Assembly (NCBI GenBank): GCA_964373255.1
Contig: CAYJTG010000002.1
Location: 62,001 to 126,000, forward strand
Origin: JACPVU01 sp964373255
GTDB lineage: Archaea > Aenigmatarchaeota > Aenigmatarchaeia > GW2011-AR5
Reading direction: 5' to 3'
DNA length: 64,000 bases
Both the position numbers and the translations under genes were made by a program. A model generated the notes under the pieces. That model saw only the letters and a program-made list of their open reading frames with translations. It was not told where the DNA came from and ran no database searches. Every line of letters begins with the position of its first letter. The first letter of the stretch is position 1. Below, one piece after another: positions 57,917 through 64,000 of the stretch.

Positions 57917-58927
57917 TCACCTGAATATTTTCCAGAGAGTCAGGACAACTTCATAGACGTCCCTGTCTTCGGCTATGTAGATCGTCTTGAAGTATTTCAG
58001 CGGCGCTGTCTTTTTTGTGCTCAGCTCAAAATATTCGCCGCTTCCCCACATGACAAGGGCCTTTGTCAGGTTCTGTATATTCGCAGTGCTGCCAGCAGGC
58101 GAAAGCCACACGGTGCGCCCACGGCCCTGGATTATATCCTTGTTTATTTTTGCGAGCGACAGGCCGTTGCCGTAGACTACTGTACGGTTATCGACGGCTA
58201 TTGTCGCGGCGCCGGAAAAGTCAAAAGACGCGGCCTCAGATGTCAGATTCCTGTAGTATTTTGCTATCGTGAACGTTGTTGTGTTCTCCTCGTTTTCCGG
58301 GTCGAAAAACGCTCCTGTGTTCTGACGCGTGCCGGTTACCCATTTCAGGCCAAAAACTTCGTTCATGTAGTTGTTATTGGCCTGGACAAATGTAAGGTTG
58401 CTCATCATAAATATCGTGCCGCCCCGCCTAAGAAACGTGTCGAGCTTGCTCCGGTACGTTGTAAGGTCTTTGTATTCTGTCAAAAACAGGATGTTTATTC
58501 GTTCCTCGTTGTGTATGTCGTCCAGCGAAACCTTTCCTAACACAATCTTGATGGTACGGTTTTTGTAGACAAATTCAGTCGGGCTGAGCAGGCTGTATAG
58601 AGGGTTTAAGTCCGTACAGTTGCATCCTATTAAAATGTTAGGCGGGGGCACGCCTTTTATCGCTATTGTATAGTCCACCGTTATCGGAAACATCAAAAGA
58701 TTGGGGTTCAAAAGCGCATTTATCGTTATGTTCGGGTTGCTTTTCATCACTGTCTCCGATATAGTTCCATTAAGCGTGAGGGCTGCGAGTATGTCCTGTG
58801 ACCTGATCTGCAGCAAGGCGTCGTCCCAGTCGGTCTGCTTTATGGTTGTGGTGAAGAAGAACGTCATGGTCGTCAGCATAATTATAGAGGCGATTATTGA
58901 CTCAAGAATTTTTACAAAACCTTTCAT
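57917..58927 (-). CDS. Pilin-like secreted protein, second cluster
   Basis: About 336 residues from MKGFVKILESIIASIIMLTTMTFFF (an ATG three codons upstream is open). Class III type signal: Lys-Gly, then Glu at about +6 and a hydrophobic helix. The middle is alpha/beta (IKIVLGKVSLDDIHNEERINILFLTEYKDLTTYRSKLDTFLRRGGTIFMMS), resembling a ThuA/GATase-like fold often seen in archaeal surface proteins that follow a pilin stem. Paired with the shorter pilin-like gene that precedes it in transcription. Confidence 0.75.
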   Translation of the reverse strand: MKGFVKILESIIASIIMLTTMTFFFTTTIKQTDWDDALLQIRSQDILAALTLNGTISETVMKSNPNITINALLNPNLLMFPITVDYTIAIKGVPPPNILIGCNCTDLNPLYSLLSPTEFVYKNRTIKIVLGKVSLDDIHNEERINILFLTEYKDLTTYRSKLDTFLRRGGTIFMMSNLTFVQANNNYMNEVFGLKWVTGTRQNTGAFFDPENEENTTTFTIAKYYRNLTSEAASFDFSGAATIAVDNRTVVYGNGLSLAKINKDIIQGRGRTVWLSPAGSTANIQNLTKALVMWGSGEYFELSTKKTAPLKYFKTIYIAEDRDVYEVVLTLWKIFR

Positions 58928-58974
58928 AAATCTCATCCTCGAATAATAGTCCTTAGGTTGTCAGTATCGAATAA

Positions 58975-59460
58975 TTAAAATACAGATATGTCTATTCTCA
59001 CTATTCTTTTGTCCTGCAGGACCGCGTACCTTGTGATTCTTGATTCGGGCCTCGTGCGCGTGACAGAAGCGGGCCTGCACTCAAGAAGTTTTGTGCCGTA
59101 GGGGTCTGTTATTGTTATTTTGACGTCTGTCCTGTAATCCTGCCCAAGCAGTGTTTTCACGGTTTTGTAATCGTTCGTGCACAAAGTATTCATGTTGGTT
59201 ATTTTTTCAATGGACAGCATATAACGCTCGCCTGTAGAAAGCCCTATGGTCTTCACGTTTGCAACTCCCCAGTCATCAGGCACACCTTTTTCGAACATCA
59301 GAAACTGAGAAATCTCATACGTCCTGGCGCGCAGGTCCTCGCTCTCCGCCTCCTTATGAAACAGCGGTATATTTGTTATAATTATGAAACTGACGAATAC
59401 GACAGTGCTAATAAAAACAACGACCGACAAAAGAAATTCTATATCTACGACTCCTTTCAT
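58975..59460 (-). CDS. Pilin-like protein, second cluster
   Basis: 161 residues: MKGVVDIEFLLSVVVFISTVVFVSFII has the Lys-Gly cut pattern, an acidic residue at +4/+5 and a hydrophobic helix. The small mature domain includes a helical segment (EAESEDLRARTYEISQFLMFEKG) and a Cys pair. It lies 48 nt upstream of the larger pilin-like gene on the same strand and is divergent from nmd3. Confidence 0.75.
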   Translation of the reverse strand: MKGVVDIEFLLSVVVFISTVVFVSFIIITNIPLFHKEAESEDLRARTYEISQFLMFEKGVPDDWGVANVKTIGLSTGERYMLSIEKITNMNTLCTNDYKTVKTLLGQDYRTDVKITITDPYGTKLLECRPASVTRTRPESRITRYAVLQDKRIVRIDISVF

Positions 59461-59522
59461 AATACCAACAATAATATTGTTATTTTGATCATTATAAATT
59501 CATTTACCCCAATTCTATTTGT

Positions 59523-60131
59523 ATGTTCTGCATAAAGTGCGGGAATGACGCTGTGGCTGGAAACTTCTGCAAAGACTGTTTTTTGAAGTCCAACAGATTG
59601 TTTGAAATATCAGACTTTACAGTTAGAAGGTGCCAGGATTGCGGGGCATTCCAAGACGGTGATTTGGACGAACAGATAAAAAATGCGATTAAAACAAAAA
59701 ACAGAATAATTTCATTTCACATAAAAAAATCGGAGAGCACCAATAGAATAAAAGTAGACGTTGCATGCTCCGGATATATACAGAGCCTTAAACACCTTGT
59801 AAAAGAGGAAAAGAGGATTCTTGTTATAATCAAGAAAACAAAGTGCAAGAAATGCATTCAATTGTCTGGCGGGTACTATGAGGCTGTACTGCAGATAAGG
59901 GGCGACAACCAAGAAAGAATTATAAAAAAATTGAAAAAAGTCCTGAAAAATGAAGACATATCAAAAACCGACAGGCTAAAGGAAGGGTACGATGTCAGGC
60001 TTATAAAAAAATCGTCCGCTCCAAAAATTGTGAGATTTCTGCGCGATTATTTTGACGTGAAGGAATCGTACAAGCTGGTTGGCGAAAAGAAAGGCAAGAA
60101 ACTGTATAGAAACTACTACGCGATACGATAA
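59523..60131 (+). CDS. nmd3: NMD3 family ribosome-associated protein
   Basis: 202 residues. Zinc-binding start MFCIKCGNDAVAGNFCKDCFLK followed by CQDCGAF, the NMD3 N-terminal metal knuckles; then the beta-rich core with a further C-x2-C (KTKCKKCIQLSGGYYEAVLQIRG) characteristic of archaeal NMD3. In eukaryotes NMD3 is the 60S export adaptor; the archaeal role is large-subunit maturation. The stop TAA is the border of the insertion element copy 5, so the element landed right at the end of the gene. Confidence 0.9.
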   Translation: MFCIKCGNDAVAGNFCKDCFLKSNRLFEISDFTVRRCQDCGAFQDGDLDEQIKNAIKTKNRIISFHIKKSESTNRIKVDVACSGYIQSLKHLVKEEKRILVIIKKTKCKKCIQLSGGYYEAVLQIRGDNQERIIKKLKKVLKNEDISKTDRLKEGYDVRLIKKSSAPKIVRFLRDYFDVKESYKLVGEKKGKKLYRNYYAIR

Positions 60132-60219
60132 GCATTGTCAACTTAAGGAGTATTAGCTATTGCTAATACTCCAGAAAAGGCTGTTGCCGATAGGCAACAG
60201 CCGTTAAGTTGACAATGCT
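60131..60219. mobile_element. Three-way-junction insertion element, copy 5 (subfamily A)
   Basis: Closing stem AGCATTGTCAACTTAA with TTAAGTTGACAATGCT; hairpin GGAGTATTAGC TATT GCTAATACTCC; linker AGAAAA; hairpin GGCTGTTGCC GATA GGCAACAGCC. Compared with copy 3, at least three base pairs in the first hairpin and one or more in the closing stem differ with matching change on both strands. ATACGATAA and ATATGATAA at the two edges (8 of 9 the same) may be a worn target duplication. Confidence 0.86.
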
Positions 60220-60256
60220 AATATGATAATCACTATATATTTGCTTACGTGTAGTG

Positions 60257-60304
60257 TATAGCAAACAAGAAAAGAATTAGGTATTATATTTTTTGTTTGC
60301 TATA
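60257..60304. repeat. TATAGC hairpin repeat, copy c, just upstream of aIF1A
   Basis: TATAGCAAACAAGAAAA (60257-60273) pairs with TTTTTTGTTTGCTATA (60289-60304). The loop contains GGTATTATA, as in the GTAAACCCA hairpins of copies a and b. It ends 10 nt before the aIF1A ATG, so it overlaps the region where the promoter or leader should be. Confidence 0.72.
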
Positions 60305-60314
60305 TGTGATAATT

Positions 60315-60608
60315 ATGGAAGAATACGAACAGATACGGGTTAGAACGCCTCGCGGCAGGGAACTGCTCGGCATAGTCGAAGCCCTGCTAGGTTCGAACAA
60401 GCTCCGTGTCAGATGTCAGGATAATAAAATAAGACTTTGTAGGATTCCAGGCAGCCTGAGGAAACGTATCTGGATGAGGGAAGGCGACGTCGTTCTCATA
60501 GAGCCGTGGGAGATACAGAGCAATGAGCGGGCGAATATCGTCATGAAGTACACGCACACGCAGGTCTCGTGGCTGAGAAGGAAAGGCATTTTGAAGATGG
60601 AGTCTTAA
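60315..60608 (+). CDS. eif1a: Translation initiation factor aIF1A
   Basis: 97 residues from MEEYEQIRVRTPRGRELLG; a TTG at 60297 would extend it but starts inside the hairpin repeat. OB-fold motifs: GIVEALLGSNKLRVRCQDNKIRLCRIPGSLRKRIWMREGDVVLIEPW. It helps scan or place the initiator tRNA on the small subunit. In many archaea a RIO kinase gene follows; here the KH protein follows directly after 70 nt. Confidence 0.95.
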   Translation: MEEYEQIRVRTPRGRELLGIVEALLGSNKLRVRCQDNKIRLCRIPGSLRKRIWMREGDVVLIEPWEIQSNERANIVMKYTHTQVSWLRRKGILKMES

Positions 60609-60677
60609 TTCTTGTGCCACAGCCATATCGTGTAAAGCAATCACTCACAACAAACAAGATTTGCAGGCGATAGTTAT

Positions 60678-61160
60678 ATGATAAAAAGAATAAAAGTACC
60701 TGAAGAGCGAATTGCCGTACTTATAGGAAGGAACGGCAAAACAAGGAAATACGTACAGCAGAAAACGCATACAAAAATAAAGATAGTGGATGACGTGGAG
60801 ATAGACGGCGACTCCATCGATGTCATGACCGCCGAAACCATCATAAGAGCCATAGCGCGCGGCTTTTCGCCCGAGAACGCGTTCAGTCTTCTAAGCGAAG
60901 AAAATACACTGGTAATAATGGACTTGCCGAAGAACGAAAGGGAATTAAAACGGATAAAATCAAGGCTGATAGGAATGAACGGCAAGTGCAGGAAAAATAT
61001 TGAAGTGTTGACAAGAACAAAGATATCTATTTATGGCAGAACTGCAGGAATAATAGGAAGCTACGAAAATACCGAGCTCGCCGGAGACGCTATACGCAGA
61101 CTTATCATAGGTATTTCTCACAAAAACGTCTACGAGTATCTTGAGAGCCACCACAGCTGA
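60678..61160 (+). CDS. KH-domain rRNA-processing protein (Pno1/Dim2-like)
   Basis: 160 residues with two KH domains: residues 5-70 (VPEERIAVLIGRNGKTRKYVQQKTHTKIKI) and about 85-150 (LIGMNGKCRKNIEVLTRTKISIYG; GxxG loop as GMNGK). Homologue of the eukaryotic Pno1/Krr1-type factors in small-subunit rRNA processing. The order aIF1A, KH, top6B, top6A is common in archaea and supports the call. The top6B start follows after 5 nt. Confidence 0.93.
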   Translation: MIKRIKVPEERIAVLIGRNGKTRKYVQQKTHTKIKIVDDVEIDGDSIDVMTAETIIRAIARGFSPENAFSLLSEENTLVIMDLPKNERELKRIKSRLIGMNGKCRKNIEVLTRTKISIYGRTAGIIGSYENTELAGDAIRRLIIGISHKNVYEYLESHHS

Positions 61161-61165
61161 TTGAT

Positions 61166-62815
61166 ATGCCAGATAGAATAAAGAAAACTGCGGAAGAATT
61201 TGCAAAGGAGCAGAAGGAGATATCGGTAAGCGAATTCTTTGAAAAGAACAAGCACCTGCTCGGCTTTGACAATCCGACAAAATCGCTGCTCATGGCTGTC
61301 AAAGAAGCTGTTGATAATTCACTGGACGCGTGTCAGGAAGCAGGAATATTGCCAGATATAATTGTAAAGATAAAGAATGTGAAAGAAGACATCTACACTG
61401 TGACTGTGCAGGACAACGGACCGGGTATAGTTAAGGAACAGATACCAAGAATTTTCGGAAAATTACTTTATGGGAGCAAGTTCCACAGATTGTTCCAATC
61501 CCGCGGACAGCAGGGCATAGGGATAAGCAGCGTTACTTTGTATTCGCAGCTCACGACAGGCGAGCCTACCCGCGTGTGGTCGAAGGTCGCGAGCAAAAAA
61601 AATACTCATTATGTCGAGCTGCACCTAAACACATTAAAGAACGAACCTGATATTCTTAAGGAGGAAGACATAGACAAGGATATTCTTGGCGAAAGCGGCG
61701 TTAAGGTTGAGATGACTCTGCACGGCCGTTATAGGCGCATAGTCGAAGACTACCTAAAGCAAACTTCAGTATCAAATCCTTTTGCGAAGCTTTTGTACAC
61801 AGGCCCTGACGGGACAAAGATAACTTATCCAAGGTCACTAAATGATCTTCCGAAGCCACCGAAGACCATGAAACCGCACCCGTATGGTGTGGAATTCGGC
61901 ACATTGAAAAGAATGCTTGAGAATACAAGCTCAAGGACGCTGCTCTCGTTCTTCACGAATGAGTTCTCGTCTGTCGGCAATCAAAGCGCAAAAGAAATAT
62001 GCAAAGTATCTAAAGTCGATGCCGACATAAAGCCTAATAATCTCGACCGTGCATCAATAGAGAAAATACTCAAGGCCATGCAGTCTGTCAAGATACAAAG
62101 GCCTCCACTAGATTGCCTCTCACCTATCGGCGAAAGCGAACTGGAAAAAAGCCTAAGGAAAGAATATCCCAATGCAGAATTTGTCACAGCCATAGAACGG
62201 GAACCTGACGTATACCGCGGTTTTCCATTCATGATTGAAGTCGGTATAATCTATGGCTTTCAGGAAGGTGCAAAGCAAAACGGGAAAAAGAAAAACAATG
62301 AAGACGACGAAGAGAAAAATAATGAAACAATCGAGCTCATAAGATTCGCCAATCGTGTGCCGTTGCTTTATCAGCAGAGCGCCTGTGCATTAACAGAGGC
62401 CGCAAAACAGGTCGACTGGAGGCGGTACGACCTTGACCAGAAGGGCAGCAACCTTCCGTCCGGGCCGATGAAACTTGTAGTTCACATATGCTCGGTCTGG
62501 GTGCCTTTCGTATCAGAAAGCAAGGAAGCAGTCGCCTCGTATCCGGAAATAATAAAGGAAGCCAAGCTGGCGGTACAGGACGCGGGCAGAAAATTGTCTT
62601 CATTTTTGTCGGGCAGGCGCCGTGCAGGCGAGGCCAAAAGGCGCATACAGATATTCGAGCGGTATTCCCACGAGGTCGCGAATTCGCTTGGCATTCTAAC
62701 AAAAAGAAATGAAAAAGACATCGAGAAGAAAATAAAGGACATGGTTACATTACGAACACACATAAAAGAAGAGCCTGAAAACACAGAAAAGGTAAAAGAG
62801 GAGAAAAAGAAATAA
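61166..62815 (+). CDS. top6B: DNA topoisomerase VI subunit B
   Basis: 549 residues. GHKL (Bergerat) ATPase motifs: EAVDNSLDACQEAG near residue 48, VQDNGPGIVKEQIPRIFGKLLYGSKF near 83, and SRGQQGIGISS near 112; a transducer domain with KSLLM-like Lys, and a long C-terminal stalk (about 490-549) ending in a Lys/Glu-rich tail. A Lys/Asn/Glu-rich insert sits near residue 375. With subunit A it relaxes and decatenates DNA by making double-strand breaks with 2-nt overhangs. Confidence 0.97.
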   Translation: MPDRIKKTAEEFAKEQKEISVSEFFEKNKHLLGFDNPTKSLLMAVKEAVDNSLDACQEAGILPDIIVKIKNVKEDIYTVTVQDNGPGIVKEQIPRIFGKLLYGSKFHRLFQSRGQQGIGISSVTLYSQLTTGEPTRVWSKVASKKNTHYVELHLNTLKNEPDILKEEDIDKDILGESGVKVEMTLHGRYRRIVEDYLKQTSVSNPFAKLLYTGPDGTKITYPRSLNDLPKPPKTMKPHPYGVEFGTLKRMLENTSSRTLLSFFTNEFSSVGNQSAKEICKVSKVDADIKPNNLDRASIEKILKAMQSVKIQRPPLDCLSPIGESELEKSLRKEYPNAEFVTAIEREPDVYRGFPFMIEVGIIYGFQEGAKQNGKKKNNEDDEEKNNETIELIRFANRVPLLYQQSACALTEAAKQVDWRRYDLDQKGSNLPSGPMKLVVHICSVWVPFVSESKEAVASYPEIIKEAKLAVQDAGRKLSSFLSGRRRAGEAKRRIQIFERYSHEVANSLGILTKRNEKDIEKKIKDMVTLRTHIKEEPENTEKVKEEKKK

Positions 62816-62848
62816 TAGGTTCAGTGCATTATGTATTACTTACGGTGA

Positions 62849-63931
62849 TTGAAAATGAAAAACGTCAAAACAGAGCTTGAGAATCTTGGAGAGCATGTGC
62901 TGACACAAATAGAAAAGAAAGAAAATCCGAACATCGACATACCTATACGGGCCCTGTCGAATGTGGTTTTTGATAAAAAAAGCGGCCAGATTACGCTTGG
63001 CGACAAAACAGCAAAGCGATACTTTTTCAATGTAGCACACGCAAAAAAATTCATGCAGACTATCATGGTTGCCGGATTCTGCAAGTCGCTTCTTGATGAA
63101 AAGATACACGCAAGCATCAGAGACATGTACTACAACCTGAAAAGGACTCTGCCAGACAGCAATGAAAACACGTTTGACGAACAAAGCGAGAGTGATCCGA
63201 TAATTGTAGACCTGGAAGTTGCGATAGACGTTCTTCGAGAGCAGCTTCACCTAACAACAGACAGAAAAGGTATCGTAGCAGGTAACGTTGTGATCGAGGA
63301 CAGGGGCGACCAAATAAACTGGTCAAAGCTGGGGAGCGGTGGCTGGTCTATACCTTCGACTGTAGACGAAATCGGGTTCAAGAAGGTGGACGCCGACTTC
63401 GTCCTTGTTGTAGAAAAAAATGCAGGCTTTGAGCGGCTGCACGAAGACAAGTTCTGGCAAAAGCAAAAATGCATTCTTATAGGAACAGGCGGACAGCCAA
63501 GTCGTGGCACGCGCCTTTTGATACAGCGGCTTAACAGCGAATACAAGTTGCCAGTTTACGTATTTGCCGATGCAGACGCGTACGGAGTTTATATTTATTC
63601 CGTAATCAAATCAGGTTCTATTAGTCTTGCTCACGTGTCAGACCGTATAGCTACGCCAAGCGCAAAGTTCATAGGCCTTACAATCAGCGACATATACGAA
63701 TACGACCTGAAGAAAGCCACAATAAAGGCGAAGGACGTTGACATAAAACGGGCAAAGGAGATGTTGCAGTACGACTGGTTCAAAAAAAATCCGAGATGGC
63801 AGAAAGAACTAAACCTGATGATAGAAAAGGGCATCAAAGCCGAGATAGAAGCGCTTTCGCACCGCGGGCTAAAGTTCATGTCCGAGGAATATCTGCCCGA
63901 CAAGCTGAAGAAGAAGGATTTTCTGGATTGA
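62849..63931 (+). CDS. top6A: DNA topoisomerase VI subunit A
   Basis: 360 residues. The 5Y-CAP (winged-helix) domain holds the catalytic tyrosine in SIRDMYYNLKR near residue 93; the Toprim domain has VVEKNAGFERL (Glu) near residue 188 and VFADADAYGVYIY (Asp-x-Asp) near residue 237. Same family as Spo11. The gene follows top6B by 33 nt. Length is normal for the family and it looks complete. Confidence 0.97.
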   Translation: MKMKNVKTELENLGEHVLTQIEKKENPNIDIPIRALSNVVFDKKSGQITLGDKTAKRYFFNVAHAKKFMQTIMVAGFCKSLLDEKIHASIRDMYYNLKRTLPDSNENTFDEQSESDPIIVDLEVAIDVLREQLHLTTDRKGIVAGNVVIEDRGDQINWSKLGSGGWSIPSTVDEIGFKKVDADFVLVVEKNAGFERLHEDKFWQKQKCILIGTGGQPSRGTRLLIQRLNSEYKLPVYVFADADAYGVYIYSVIKSGSISLAHVSDRIATPSAKFIGLTISDIYEYDLKKATIKAKDVDIKRAKEMLQYDWFKKNPRWQKELNLMIEKGIKAEIEALSHRGLKFMSEEYLPDKLKKKDFLD

Positions 63932-63973
63932 TTCTCCATTTTTAAATACTGCAATTTTAGTAATAGTAGAAAT

Positions 63974-64000
63974 GCCCCTGTAGCTCAGTATCCATCCCTT
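63974..64000 (+). tRNA. 5' end of a tRNA gene, cut by the window edge
   Basis: GCCCCTG TA GCTCAG is a normal 5' acceptor half, positions 8-9 and the D-stem start. The bases after the D-stem (ATCCATCCCTT) do not continue as a normal D-loop, so a D-loop intron is likely here too. A TTTTTAAATA box about 30 nt upstream could be its promoter. Identity cannot be told. Confidence 0.75.

Overview
The window is archaeal chromosome. Evidence: a thermosome subunit, topoisomerase VI A and B, aIF1A, NMD3, a Pno1-like KH protein, fibrillarin with Nop5, ribosomal protein S17e, archaeal-type secretion ATPases with class III (MKG-type) pilin signal peptides, a mevalonate pathway, A/T-rich promoters very close to start codons, and tRNAs broken by introns at unusual places. 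The many short proteins of unknown function, the odd tRNA introns and the small split genes fit a DPANN-type archaeon (Micrarchaeota, Aenigmarchaeota or a relative). That placement is inference; no 16S rRNA is present.

Layout. 1-15.3 kb: an envelope region, mostly on the minus strand, with two related lipoproteins, a 1,800-residue membrane protein that ends in two peptidoglycan-hydrolase domains, several small partners, and a Tat-signal protein that may be lysozyme-like. A plus-strand accessory block (2.3-5.1 kb) interrupts it: HicBA, a DUF63 membrane protein, and a nucleotidyltransferase/HEPN pair bracketed by a 32-bp duplication of the DUF63 gene end. 15.3-28.5 kb: six tRNA genes, surface glycoprotein-like proteins, a PIN-ATPase-KH protein, hisS and a 35-residue orphan TFB zinc ribbon. 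28.6-34.6 kb: ileS, a DHH phosphoesterase, the fibrillarin/Nop5 pair and S17e. 34.6-45.3 kb: a metabolic cluster. A three-gene citryl-CoA synthetase/lyase set can turn citrate, ATP and CoA into acetyl-CoA and oxaloacetate; beside it lie phosphomevalonate kinase, mevalonate kinase, diphosphomevalonate decarboxylase and two Idi-like Nudix proteins. Together they look like a citrate-to-isoprenoid (lipid) route, lacking only the HMG-CoA steps here. 45.3-51 kb: tRNA-Val, a 413-nt tRNA-Ile(UAU), a regulator and the thermosome. 51.3-59.5 kb: a type IV pilus-like secretion operon and a second pilin-like pair. 59.5-64 kb: information-processing genes and the 5' end of another tRNA.

The most unusual feature is a set of structured repeats in the spaces between genes. 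Five copies of a roughly 90-160 bp element can each fold into a closing stem carrying two hairpins (a three-way junction). Paired bases differ between copies in a compensating way, and two copies are flanked by exact 9-bp direct repeats, as expected for mobile elements. One sits inside a lipoprotein signal-peptide region and keeps the frame open. A second family of paired hairpins lies just upstream of three genes, and short A/G-C/T hairpins recur both between genes and inside tRNA introns. At least seven of the eight complete tRNAs carry one to three introns at D-loop, T-loop, 26/27 or anticodon-loop positions, and the eighth (Leu) has at least a D-loop intron.
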